A DNA stretch of 64,000 nucleotides, from contig NZ_JANBVF010000004.1 in assembly GCF_024437655.1 (NCBI RefSeq), positions 1 through 64,000 of the forward strand. Direction: 5' to 3'. This stretch comes from Chitinolyticbacter albus. GTDB lineage: Bacteria > Pseudomonadota > Gammaproteobacteria > Burkholderiales > Chitinibacteraceae. Shown here in pieces: positions 37,261-45,529 of the stretch (position 1 is its first letter; each line of letters starts with the position of its first letter). The notes under the pieces are model-generated. The model was not told where the DNA came from, made no database searches, and saw only the letters and a program-made list of their open reading frames with translations. Both the position numbers and the translations under genes were made by a program.

Positions 37261-38751
37261 CTACAAGGCGCGGCGGTACTGAATGGCTTCGGCCACGTGC
37301 GGCGCGCCAACCTGCCCGGCACCGGCGAGATCGGCAATGGTGCGCGCCACCTTGAGCACACGGTGGTAAGCCCGTGCCGACAGGCCTAGCCGGGTCAACG
37401 CGGTACTCAGCAAGGCAAGACCGCCCTCGTCCGGTGCGCAATGTGCATCGATCAGCCCGGCCTCCAACGCGGCGTTGGCCTGGCCCTGCCGGCACTGCTG
37501 CCGATCACGGGCCCGACATACCCGCTCGCGCACCGCGGTGCTCGATTCGCCATCGGCGCCGCCGGTCAGCGCCGTATCCGGCAGCGCCGGCACCTCGACC
37601 AGTAGGTCGACGCGATCGAGCAGCGGGCCAGAGAGCTTGCCGCGATAACGCGCCACCTGGTCCGGCGTGCAGCGGCAAGCCTTGCGCGGGTGCCCCAGGT
37701 AACCGCAGGGGCATGGGTTCATTGCCGCGATCAACTGGAAGCGCGCCGGAAAATCGGCGGCATGCGCAGCGCGGCTGATCTGGATCTGGCCATTTTCCAG
37801 CGGCTCGCGCAGCATCTCCAACACCTTGCGATCAAACTCGGGCAGTTCATCCAGAAATAAAACACCGTTGTGGGCCATCGATACCTCGCCTGGCTGCGGC
37901 ACGCTGCCACCACCAACCAGCGCCACAGCGGAAGCCGAGTGATGCGGCGAACGAAATGGGCGCGCGCCAAATTGCGTCAGCGTGAAACCGCTGCGTCCCA
38001 GCGACTGGATTGCCGCGCTTTCCAGCGCTTCATCGGTCTGCATCGGCGGCAACAGGCCGGGCAAACGCTTGGCCAGCATGCTCTTGCCGGTACCGGGCGG
38101 GCCAATCAGCAACACGCTATGGGCGCCTGCCGCCGCGATCTCCAGTGCGCGCTTGGCCTGGGCCTGCCCCCGTACGTCGGCCAGATCGGGATAGCTGGCT
38201 GACACGGATGCGGGTGGGACGCTGACTGCGGTTAGCATCTCGCCTGCCGCAAAATGCTTACAAATTTCGAGCAGATGTTGTGCGGCATAAACGGTAGCTT
38301 GCGGAATCAACGCGGCCTCGCTGGCACTGGCTTGTGGCAAGACCAGCGCGTGGCCGGCCAGACTGGCGGCGCGAGCCAGCGCGATACCGCCGCGCACCGG
38401 ACGCAGATCACCGGCCAGACCCAGTTCTCCGGCGAATTCGTACTGATCGAGCTGGTCGGCGGGAAGCTGGCCACTAGCAACGAGGATGCCAATGGCAATT
38501 GCCAAGTCGTACACGCCCGACGACTTGGGCAGATCGGCCGGCGCCAGGTTGACGGTGATGCGGCGGGCAGGGAAATCGAAACCGGAAACGGCGAGCGCCG
38601 CGCGCACGCGCTCCCGGCTTTCCCTGACTTCGGTGTCAGGCAAGCCGACGAGGTTGAATGCAGGTAGGCCATTGGCCAAATGGACCTCGACCACGACGGG
38701 GTGGGCGTTGAGGCCGAGCAAGGCACGACTGTGGATGATGGCGAGGGACAT
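37261..38751 (-). CDS. comM: YifB/ComM family Mg-chelatase-like AAA+ ATPase
   Basis: A 496-residue hexameric helicase that in Vibrio drives branch migration during natural transformation. The N-terminal Lon-protease-like domain contains VGLPDTEVRESRERVRAAL and LPKSSGVYDLAIAIGIL. The AAA+ core has Walker A GPPGTGKSMLAKRL (about 218) and Walker B VLFLDELPEF (about 300). A Cys cluster, NPCPCGYLGHPRKACRCTP (four Cys), is a putative zinc site usual in this family. RALKVARTIADLAG stands near the end. It abuts the AraC gene (convergent). ATG 38751. Confidence 0.94.
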   Translation of the reverse strand: MSLAIIHSRALLGLNAHPVVVEVHLANGLPAFNLVGLPDTEVRESRERVRAALAVSGFDFPARRITVNLAPADLPKSSGVYDLAIAIGILVASGQLPADQLDQYEFAGELGLAGDLRPVRGGIALARAASLAGHALVLPQASASEAALIPQATVYAAQHLLEICKHFAAGEMLTAVSVPPASVSASYPDLADVRGQAQAKRALEIAAAGAHSVLLIGPPGTGKSMLAKRLPGLLPPMQTDEALESAAIQSLGRSGFTLTQFGARPFRSPHHSASAVALVGGGSVPQPGEVSMAHNGVLFLDELPEFDRKVLEMLREPLENGQIQISRAAHAADFPARFQLIAAMNPCPCGYLGHPRKACRCTPDQVARYRGKLSGPLLDRVDLLVEVPALPDTALTGGADGESSTAVRERVCRARDRQQCRQGQANAALEAGLIDAHCAPDEGGLALLSTALTRLGLSARAYHRVLKVARTIADLAGAGQVGAPHVAEAIQYRRAL

Positions 38752-38840
38752 GCAACGGTCAGGGAGGCCCTGCTTGGCAAAGTCAGACTTTGTTTATAGT
38801 GTAGGCAGTGCTTTCAACATAACGATACAGCGAGCGCAGG

Positions 38841-39878
38841 GTGAATCCAGCGACCGAGCCGGACTTGTTGCCGGATTTCCGCAATATGGGCGTAGTGCTG
38901 CGCGTGCTGGTATTCGCCCATCTGGCGCTGTTTGTCTATTCGCTGATCGGGCTTTCCAACTGGTCGCTGTGGGCGTCCCGTTTCTCCGACAACGTACTCT
39001 GGCTGGAATTCTCGCTGTTGCCAGCGCTGCTGCTGCTTGGGCTTGCCACGCCTTTGCTCGCGCGCCTGCCCTACAACTGGGGCGCAGCAGCGGTCTGCTT
39101 CATCGCCATCCTGGGGGGCAGCATAGGCCGGGCCATCGTGCTGCCAGTGGAAGGCGGCGGCCCGACGCTGTTGGCCGGGGCACTGGCCATCCTGGCGATC
39201 ACGCTTACACTGCTGGGCTACTTTCGCCTGCGCCAGCGCTCGCTATCGCCTCGGTTGTCGGAAGCACGGCTGGCCGCGCTGCAATCACGCATCCGTCCGC
39301 ATTTCTTCTTCAACAGCCTCAATGCCGTACTGTCGCTAATCCGCTACGAGCCGATGAAGGCCGAGCAGATGCTGGAAGACCTGGCCGACTTGTTCCGCGT
39401 GCTGATGAAGGACAACCGGCAATTGGCGCGGCTCGATCGCGAAGTCGACCTGACTCAGCGCTATCTGAATGTCGAGGCGGTGCGCCTCGGGGCGCGGCTG
39501 CGAGTGGACTGGCATATCGACAATATGCCGGGCGACGCCGCGGTACCGCCGTTGATGTTGCAGCCACTTGTCGAAAATGCCATCTATCATGGCATCGAGC
39601 CGGCACTGGAACCGGCACCGATCCAGGTCAATATTTTCCGGATCCGGGATCAACTTCACCTGGATGTGCGCAATCCGCTGCCGCCGGTGGACGCGGTCCG
39701 GCAGCATCAGGGAAATGGCATCGCGCTCGAGAATATCCGCGAGCGCCTGCTCTTGCATTTCGACGCCGAAGCCAACCTCACGACGCAAGCCGTGAACGGC
39801 TATTATCAAGTACACATTGTGGTCCCTTATCGGGAGATTGCTCATGACGACGCCATTGCGCCTTTTTCTGGTCGATGA
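38841..39878 (+). CDS. AlgZ/FimS-type sensor histidine kinase (LytS family)
   Basis: A 345-residue membrane kinase. Four spans occupy residues 15-135 (VVLRVLVFAHLALFVYSLIG to ALAILAITLTLLGYF). The His-kinase domain of the LytS/AlgZ type follows, with LQSRIRPHFFFNSLNAVLSLIR (phospho-His region) and LMLQPLVENAIYHGIEP (N-box). A G-box-like GNGIALENIRERLLL lies before the end. The GTG at 38841 keeps the N-terminal LLPDFRN that AlgZ proteins share. It overlaps the response regulator gene by 35 bases. The system likely controls surface functions such as type IV pili or exopolysaccharide, by analogy. Confidence 0.88.
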   Translation: MNPATEPDLLPDFRNMGVVLRVLVFAHLALFVYSLIGLSNWSLWASRFSDNVLWLEFSLLPALLLLGLATPLLARLPYNWGAAAVCFIAILGGSIGRAIVLPVEGGGPTLLAGALAILAITLTLLGYFRLRQRSLSPRLSEARLAALQSRIRPHFFFNSLNAVLSLIRYEPMKAEQMLEDLADLFRVLMKDNRQLARLDREVDLTQRYLNVEAVRLGARLRVDWHIDNMPGDAAVPPLMLQPLVENAIYHGIEPALEPAPIQVNIFRIRDQLHLDVRNPLPPVDAVRQHQGNGIALENIRERLLLHFDAEANLTTQAVNGYYQVHIVVPYREIAHDDAIAPFSGR

Positions 39879-40599
39879 CGAGTTGCCGGCGCTGCGCCGC
39901 CTGGAAGATGTATTGAACGATTGTGCCGCCGAAATTCCGCTGGAAATCGTCGGCACTGCCACCAACGGGGTTTCCGCGCTGGCCCAGCTGGCCGAGGCCG
40001 ATGCCGATGCCGCCATCATCGACATCCAGATGCCGCAAATGAGCGGGATTGAACTGGCGCGCGAGCTACAGGGTCTGTCACAACCGCCGGCGGTGATTTT
40101 CGCCACGGCCTTCGAGGAATATGGCGTCGCCGCCTTCGAAGTGCGCGCGATCGACTACCTGCTCAAGCCCATCCGCCGCGAGCGCCTGCTCGACGCACTC
40201 AACCGCGTGCGCGAACAGCGCGAGGCCAAGAGCATGGCCGAGCCGTCGTCGACCGCTCGCAGTCATTTCAGCGTGACCGAACGCGGCCGCCTGCACCTGA
40301 TCCCGGTGGCCGAGGCGCGTTATTTGAAGGCCGAGCAGAAATACATCACGCTGCGTACCCGCGAGCGCGAATACCTGCTGGAGGATTCGCTGACCCGGCT
40401 GGAAGAGGAATTCGGCAGCCGCTTCGTGCGGATACATCGCAATTGCCTGGTCGCGCGCGATTCCCTGATCGGCTTCGAGAAGGTGCCCTCCAACGGCGGT
40501 GAAACGCACTGGGTGGCCGTGCTGCGCGATGTGCCGGACCGCCTCGCTGTCAGCCGCCGGCAACAACACGTGATCAAGGATTTCAAGAAGAATGGATGA
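39844..40599 (+). CDS. AlgR-type LytTR response regulator
   Basis: A 251-residue regulator. The receiver domain (1-120) has the acidic pair DDE (about 11-13), phospho-acceptor Asp in AAIIDIQMPQMSG (about 58) and the conserved Lys in YLLKPIRRERLLDAL. The C-terminal LytTR DNA-binding domain runs from about 145 (VTERGRLHLIPVAEARYLKAEQKYITLR ... FVRIHRNCLVARDSL). It is translationally coupled to the kinase upstream. ATG 39844 is preceded by GGGAG. AlgR orthologues in pseudomonads act with AlgZ on twitching and virulence; targets here are unknown. Confidence 0.92.
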   Translation: MTTPLRLFLVDDELPALRRLEDVLNDCAAEIPLEIVGTATNGVSALAQLAEADADAAIIDIQMPQMSGIELARELQGLSQPPAVIFATAFEEYGVAAFEVRAIDYLLKPIRRERLLDALNRVREQREAKSMAEPSSTARSHFSVTERGRLHLIPVAEARYLKAEQKYITLRTREREYLLEDSLTRLEEEFGSRFVRIHRNCLVARDSLIGFEKVPSNGGETHWVAVLRDVPDRLAVSRRQQHVIKDFKKNG

Positions 40600-41002
40600 G
40601 TTCAGCATTACAACGCCATCGTTGCTGTTTCCGGCGATTTCGTTGCTGATGCTCGCCTATACCAACCGTTTCCTTGCACTTTCCACCATCATCCGCCAGC
40701 TGTACGACGCCCATAATCACGAGCCGCATGTGAACAACCTGCGCCAGCTGGGTAACCTGCGGCGGCGGGTGGCGCTGATCCGCGGCATGCAGGCGTTCGG
40801 CATCGGCAGCTTGCTGTGTTGCCTGATCTCCATGGTGCTGATGGCCATCCATCAAACGCTTGGGGCGCAGTTGCTGTTCGGTGGCAGCCTGCTGTTGATG
40901 GTCGCCTCGCTGATACTATGCCTGGGCGAGATCCTGATCTCCGATTCGGCGCTCAACATCCTGCTGAGCGATATCGAATCGGAGCTGCACAAGCTCGAAT
41001 GA
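40592..41002 (+). CDS. DUF2721 family membrane protein
   Basis: A 136-residue protein with three spans (about 8-28 LLFPAISLLMLAYTNRFLAL; 68-90 GMQAFGIGSLLCCLISMVLMA; 97-118 LLFGGSLLLMVASLILCLG). The charged loop VNNLRQLGNLRRRVALIRG is the DUF2721 hallmark. The function of the family is unknown. It overlaps the response regulator by 8 bases and ends at a bidirectional terminator, so it is the third gene of the two-component operon and may be linked to that sensing. Confidence 0.88.
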   Translation: MDEFSITTPSLLFPAISLLMLAYTNRFLALSTIIRQLYDAHNHEPHVNNLRQLGNLRRRVALIRGMQAFGIGSLLCCLISMVLMAIHQTLGAQLLFGGSLLLMVASLILCLGEILISDSALNILLSDIESELHKLE

Positions 41003-41015
41003 GCGCTTGCAGCCC

Positions 41016-41048
41016 AATAAAAAACGCCCGCGAAGGGCGTTTTTTATT
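41016..41048. terminator. bidirectional Rho-independent terminator
   Basis: AATAAAAAACGCCC and its exact complement GGGCGTTTTTTATT enclose a 5-base GCGAA loop between convergent operons. T-runs occur on both strands, so both the DUF2721 and dgkA transcripts can end here. Confidence 0.92.
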
Positions 41049-41059
41049 GGCGCTCTGAA

Positions 41060-41431
41060 TCAGCCGAGAACGGCCAATCCCCACATCAGCGTGAGGTTCA
41101 GCAGGCAGACCAGTTGTGCCGCGCTGCCGAGATCCTTGGCCCGCTTGGCCAGGTGGTGCTTTTCCAGCGACGTATGATCCACTGCCGCCTCGATGGCCGA
41201 ATTGAGCAACTCGACGATGACGGTCAGCAGATGGCTCGCGATCACCGCCACGCGTGCCCAGCCTGGCAGAGCAACGATAAAGGCGAGCGGCACGCCAACA
41301 CAGGCCAGCAGCGATACCTGGCGGAACGCGGCCTCGTTGTCCCAGCCGGCCTTGAGGCCATCGAGGGAGTAGCCCAACGCATTGATCACGCGCTGCACGC
41401 CGGTCTTGCCCTTGAACGGACTCTCGGACAC
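41060..41431 (-). CDS. dgkA: diacylglycerol kinase
   Basis: A 123-residue trimeric membrane kinase that recycles diacylglycerol from osmoregulated glucan synthesis to phosphatidate. The catalytic segment VIVELLNSAIEAAVDHTSLEKHHLAKRAKDLGSAAQL (about 72-108), with E-x-x-N-T/S-A-I-E and KD-x-GSAA, is complete. Three spans are present. I start it at GTG 41431, with GAGG nine bases upstream, one base after the stop of the BPSS1780-type gene. A TTG 6 codons upstream is less likely. Confidence 0.95.
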   Translation of the reverse strand: MSESPFKGKTGVQRVINALGYSLDGLKAGWDNEAAFRQVSLLACVGVPLAFIVALPGWARVAVIASHLLTVIVELLNSAIEAAVDHTSLEKHHLAKRAKDLGSAAQLVCLLNLTLMWGLAVLG

Positions 41432-41432
41432 G

Positions 41433-42188
41433 TCAGTTTTCCTCGCCAAAGATGTCGATGAAGCTGGTGTAGCTCACTAGCGCTGCATATGGCATCAGCA
41501 CAAGCAGCACCAACCCAAAAGTCAGCGACACCAGCACTAGTACCGGTATACAGAGCACTGCAAGTAACGAAAATGGCAGGATGTTTCTGCAACACGCCAA
41601 TACGCTCAGCTTCATCGCATCCATCGCCTTGACGCCGCGGAGAACAACCAGCATTGGTGCATACATGAACGCACTATTCACCAGCTGCATCACCAGGCCG
41701 CAAGCCAGCACGACCGCGAGCAGACCGGCAGCGAATTCGGGGGTTTTGATGAGCTCAGGGGTCAACTGTCCCTTTGCAATCATCAGCAGATAGGGGCTGC
41801 CAATTGCGACAGTGATGGCTAGCAAAATGAACAAGGTACAGATGGAGACTGCCAAGATAAGCACCGCGGTCAGCAGCAGCTCTCCGAAATTGCGCTTGAA
41901 CCCAGAAAACAGTCCGCCAAGTTCAAGTTTCTCGCCACGTCGAGCAGCGTCGATCGATGTAATCAATCCAGCAAACAACACTACATTCAGTATTGAAGAT
42001 GCCATCCCTAACAGTGGAATGACCATACAAAACAAAACCAGCAAGAACATCAGCCAAAACATCGTGGCCCAAGTCAAGCCATGCACTACGAAAAGCGACC
42101 ACGCATCGTTCAACCAGCGCATACAGCCCGTAAGATTGATCCGTCGCGGCTCAAGCGACATATCGATGACCGCATCAAGGTCTTGCAT
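41433..42188 (-). CDS. BPSS1780-type membrane protein
   Basis: A 251-residue protein with about six spans (for example FVVHGLTWATMFWLMFLLVLF, LLTAVLILAVSICTLFILLAIT, FAAGLLAVVLACGLVMQLV, FSLLAVLCIPVLVLVSLTFGLVLLVL). The paired-repeat layout, with the A-M-D-A-M-K-L-S motif and a final TSFIDIFG, is that of the BPSS1780/DUF2189-like family, function unknown. ATG 42188. The base composition is lower in G+C than its neighbours and rare codons occur, which could mean transfer or membrane-protein bias. It is coupled to dgkA (one base between). Confidence 0.8.
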   Translation of the reverse strand: MQDLDAVIDMSLEPRRINLTGCMRWLNDAWSLFVVHGLTWATMFWLMFLLVLFCMVIPLLGMASSILNVVLFAGLITSIDAARRGEKLELGGLFSGFKRNFGELLLTAVLILAVSICTLFILLAITVAIGSPYLLMIAKGQLTPELIKTPEFAAGLLAVVLACGLVMQLVNSAFMYAPMLVVLRGVKAMDAMKLSVLACCRNILPFSLLAVLCIPVLVLVSLTFGLVLLVLMPYAALVSYTSFIDIFGEEN

Positions 42189-42284
42189 CAGCCTGCTCCG
42201 CGTATAAGAGCCGCTATCGTAGGGATGGGACGAGGTCGCTGACAAGCGTTGCAGTATTGGCGATGCGCATGAAGCGCGCATGAC

Positions 42285-42308
42285 AAGGGCGGCCCGTGGG
42301 CCGCCCTT
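42285..42308 (-). terminator. strong hairpin after ackA
   Basis: An 11-bp perfect stem (AAGGGCGGCCC/GGGCCGCCCTT) with a minimal loop stands 16 bases past the ackA stop. Only TT follows on the minus strand, but the stem is very stable. Confidence 0.7.
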
Positions 42309-42324
42309 GCGCTTGATGCCACGA

Positions 42325-43524
42325 TCATTGCGCCAGACAATGCAGCGCGTGGCGCGCGATCATAAGCTCTTCGTTGGTCGGGATCACGTAGACGCTGATG
42401 CGGCTCTCCGGCAGTGACACCCGGCGCGGGCTGCCACTACGCTCGGCGTTGGCCGTCTCGTCGAGCTCCAGGCCCAGCCAGCGCAGCTGGCGGCAGACAT
42501 CGCGCCGCGTCAGCGCGTCGTTCTCGCCGATGCCGGCAGTGAATACCAGTGCATCGAACCCTTGCAGCGCGGTCGCGAGCGACGCCGCTTCACGGGCGAT
42601 CTTGCTGACGAAATAGTCGATGGCAAAGTGCGCACGCGCATCGTCGCTGCCGCGCAACTCGCGCATGTCACTCGACAAGCCAGACATCCCCAACAGGCCG
42701 GACTGCTTGTACAAGAGGTCCTCAATGGCCTTGGCATCGAGCTTGAGATGGTTGAGGAAGTGCAGCACCACGCCGGCGTCGATCGAACCGCTGCGCGTGC
42801 CCATGGGCAGGCCTTCCAGCGCAGTGAAGCCCATGGTCGAGGCGACGCTCTGGCACGCCGACAGCGCCGCCATCGACGAGCCGTTGCCCAGGTGGGCGAC
42901 CACGGTGCGCCCTTCCGCGGCACGGGTGTCGATAGCGGGCAACACGCTGGCGATGTATTCGTAGGAAAGGCCATGGAAACCATAACGGCGTATGCCTTCG
43001 GCTTCCGAGAGCTGGTGCGGCAAGGCGTAGAGCTGGTTCACATCCGGCTGCGTGGTGTGGAAGGCGGTATCGAAACACACCACCTGCGGCACCTCGGGCA
43101 GCAGCTCGGCCAGGATGCGGATCGGCGTGATGTTGTGCGGTTCATGTAGCGGCGCCAGCGGCACCAGCTTTTCCAATTCGGCGATCAGCTCCGTTGTGAC
43201 CCGTTCCGGATGCGAGAAGCGCCGGCCACCATGGACCACGCGATGGCCGATCACTGCCAGCGTGCGCCCAGCGGTGTGCTCGCGCAGCCAGGCGAGGATA
43301 TGGCGCAGCGCGCTGTCGTGGCTCTTGGGCTGGTTAGCTGGCAGCCCCTCGTCGGCTAGCTTGGCCTCGCTCGCATCCTTGGCCGAGAAACGCGGCTCGG
43401 TGTAGATGCCTTCGACCTGGCCCTTGTAGAGCAGGGCAGGATCGGCCTCGCCCTGATCGAACAGCGAGAACTTGATGCTGGACGAGCCGGCATTGATGAC
43501 GAGAATCAGCTGTTGTTCAGGCAT
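42325..43524 (-). CDS. ackA: acetate kinase
   Basis: A 399-residue enzyme interconverting acetyl phosphate plus ADP with acetate plus ATP. The signatures are VINAGSSSIKFSLF (residues 8-21), FDTAFHTTQP (about 145), RRYGFHGLSYEY (about 170) and VAHLGNGSSM (about 200), and HRVVHGGRRFSHP holds the substrate Arg/His. It overlaps the upstream pta by 8 bases, which ensures equal expression. ATG 43524. The pair gives ATP from acetyl-CoA, or acetate activation when reversed. Confidence 0.97.
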   Translation of the reverse strand: MPEQQLILVINAGSSSIKFSLFDQGEADPALLYKGQVEGIYTEPRFSAKDASEAKLADEGLPANQPKSHDSALRHILAWLREHTAGRTLAVIGHRVVHGGRRFSHPERVTTELIAELEKLVPLAPLHEPHNITPIRILAELLPEVPQVVCFDTAFHTTQPDVNQLYALPHQLSEAEGIRRYGFHGLSYEYIASVLPAIDTRAAEGRTVVAHLGNGSSMAALSACQSVASTMGFTALEGLPMGTRSGSIDAGVVLHFLNHLKLDAKAIEDLLYKQSGLLGMSGLSSDMRELRGSDDARAHFAIDYFVSKIAREAASLATALQGFDALVFTAGIGENDALTRRDVCRQLRWLGLELDETANAERSGSPRRVSLPESRISVYVIPTNEELMIARHALHCLAQ

Positions 43525-44875
43525 GAGGGACTCCCTTGCGGCCGGCGTGCGCCACCAGCACCATCACGGCGGCCGAAGCCATCCGTGTCTTCACGTCGTC
43601 GGCGCGACTGGTCAGCACGATGGGCACGCGCGCGCCGAGCACGATGCCGGCCGAATCGGCACCGGCGAAGTAGCTCATCTGCTTGGCCAGCATATTGCCG
43701 GCCTCGATATCGGGCACCACCAGGATGTCGGCCTGGCCCGCGACCGGCGACTTGATGCCCTTGGTCTTGGCAGCGGACATCGAGATCGCGTTGTCGAACG
43801 CCAGCGGGCCGTCGAGGATCCCGCCAGTGATCTGGCCGCGATCGGCCATCTTGCACAGCAGCGCCGCATCGAGCGTCGACGGCATCTTGTCGTACACCGT
43901 TTCCACCGCCGACAGGATGGCGACCTTGGGCTCGGCGATGCCGAGGATGTGCGCCAGGTTGATCGCGTTCTGCGTGATGTCGACCTTGCCAGCCAGATCG
44001 GGCGCGATATTGATCGCGGCATCGGTCACCAGCAGGGGGCGGCCATAGGCGGGCACGTCCATTACGAACACGTGCGACACCCGCTTGCCACTCCTGAGGC
44101 CCGTGGTCGAGCTCATCGCGGCGCGCATCATCTCATCGGTGTGCAGGCTGCCCTTCATCAGCGCCTCGGCCTCGCCGTTGCGGCACAGCGCCACCGCCTT
44201 ATGGGCGGCGTCGTGGCTATGCTCGGCGTCGACGATGCGTATGCCGGTGAGATCGGCGCCCTCGGCGTGCGCCAGTGCTTCGATCTTGGTGCGCGGGCCA
44301 ACCAGGATGGGAATGATCAGACCGGCCTTGGCCGCTTCCAGCGCGCCCACCAGCGAATCGTGATCGCAGGGGTGGACCACGGCGGTCGGCACCGGCGGCA
44401 GATCGTCCGCCTTGGCGCGCAGCGCGGCGAACACATAGTGCTGGCGCAAGGTGAGCTGCGGCGGGTCGTCGAAACGGTTGAGCCGTTTCTCGGTGGGCGG
44501 AACCACCACGATGGGACCGGAAGCAATCTGCTCGCCCGTCTGGTTGGTGCAAACGCACTGCACCACCACCTGCTTGGAGACCTCATGCTTTTCGGTGACT
44601 TCGAGCACGATGGTCAGCTCGTCGCCCTCGCGGATCCAGCCGTGTGATTTCAGCTCGTGCCCGGCGAGTATGGAACCATTGCCGGGAAAAAAATTGACGG
44701 TGGTCGACGAGAACAGCGGGAAAGCGCCGATGGCGGGCACGCTGCACAGCTCGCCCTCCCCGCGCGAACCGGCGATCATGCCGAACAGCGTGACGTCATT
44801 CGTCTTCATCGTGTGCTTGCGCTCGTAGCGCATGCCGGGACGGATGTCGTCGAACAGGATGTTTTCGTGGGCCAT
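43517..44875 (-). CDS. pta: bifunctional MaoC-like dehydratase/phosphate acetyltransferase
   Basis: A 452-residue fusion. Residues 1-140 form a MaoC-type hotdog domain (VTLFGMIAGSRGEGELCSVPAIGAF; the usual hydratase dyad D-x(4)-H is not clear in the segment, so activity is uncertain). Residues 150-452 are the Pta/Ptb domain: LKAGLIIP-like AAKAGLIIPILVGPRTKI, GEAEALMKGSLHTDEMMRA, VFVMDVPAYGRPLLVTDAAINIAPD and GADSAGIVLGARVPIVLTSRADD. It transfers acetyl from CoA to phosphate. ATG 44875 with AGGAG upstream; 31 earlier codons are dropped. The operon is pta-ackA. Confidence 0.92.
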   Translation of the reverse strand: MAHENILFDDIRPGMRYERKHTMKTNDVTLFGMIAGSRGEGELCSVPAIGAFPLFSSTTVNFFPGNGSILAGHELKSHGWIREGDELTIVLEVTEKHEVSKQVVVQCVCTNQTGEQIASGPIVVVPPTEKRLNRFDDPPQLTLRQHYVFAALRAKADDLPPVPTAVVHPCDHDSLVGALEAAKAGLIIPILVGPRTKIEALAHAEGADLTGIRIVDAEHSHDAAHKAVALCRNGEAEALMKGSLHTDEMMRAAMSSTTGLRSGKRVSHVFVMDVPAYGRPLLVTDAAINIAPDLAGKVDITQNAINLAHILGIAEPKVAILSAVETVYDKMPSTLDAALLCKMADRGQITGGILDGPLAFDNAISMSAAKTKGIKSPVAGQADILVVPDIEAGNMLAKQMSYFAGADSAGIVLGARVPIVLTSRADDVKTRMASAAVMVLVAHAGRKGVPHA

Positions 44876-45055
44876 GTATGCTCCTGCAGGATCACCTGAG
44901 TTGGGCTGTGGATCATCGTAGGCACACGGATATTGCGCCGTAATGTTAATTCCACACCTCAGCATCATAGTTCGCGATGCCGCTATGCATCTTGGTTCAG
45001 ATCAAGGGCACGGCCAGGGCTGGTGCGCCAGCGGCACTCGTGGAATAGTCACACC

Positions 45056-45523
45056 ATGCCCCAGACCACCACCCACCTGATCTGCGCACCCGCGCTCCGC
45101 TGCCCGGCCACGGTGACCGCCCTCCATGCCCAGCCCGGCCATTGGGTGCATGGCGATGCCCCCCTTGTCAGCCTGGACGCGGACGGCGCGCCAGTCGTTG
45201 TCCACGCCCCTGCCGCCGGCACCGTGGCCAGTTTCGTTGTCAGCGTCAACGATACGGTCGACAGCGATGAACTGCTGCTGATGATGGAAATCGAGGAGGA
45301 GGACTCCGACTGGCTGGCGCTGATCGACGGATTGCCACCGGCATGCGCCGTGACGCCGACGGCATCCTCCCCGCAAACGGGCGACATCCTGCAAGTCACC
45401 CGCGCAGCCGCTGCCTTGGCGGCGAGGCTGGGGGTCGATCTCTCGCAGGTCAATCCGGAAGCCGGCGGCCTGATCAACGAAGCGGTAGTGGAACGCTGGG
45501 TACGCCAGGCGTTGGGGCGTTAG
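45056..45523 (+). CDS. orphan lipoyl-like plus E3-binding-domain protein
   Basis: A 155-residue protein. Residues 1-85 align with a lipoyl/biotinyl domain: ALHAQPGHWVHGDAPLVSLDADG and then VVVHAPAAGTVASFVVSVNDTVDSDELLLMMEIE. The acceptor turn, normally D-K-A or M-K-M, is LDADG-AP, so there is no Lys to modify. A linker leads to a peripheral subunit-binding domain (about 115-155: TRAAAALAARLGVDLSQVNPEAGGLINEAVVERWV). No E2 catalytic domain follows, and no E1 or E3 gene is near. It may scaffold a 2-oxoacid dehydrogenase or bind another protein. Confidence 0.72.
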   Translation: MPQTTTHLICAPALRCPATVTALHAQPGHWVHGDAPLVSLDADGAPVVVHAPAAGTVASFVVSVNDTVDSDELLLMMEIEEEDSDWLALIDGLPPACAVTPTASSPQTGDILQVTRAAAALAARLGVDLSQVNPEAGGLINEAVVERWVRQALGR

Positions 45524-45529
45524 GGCGCG

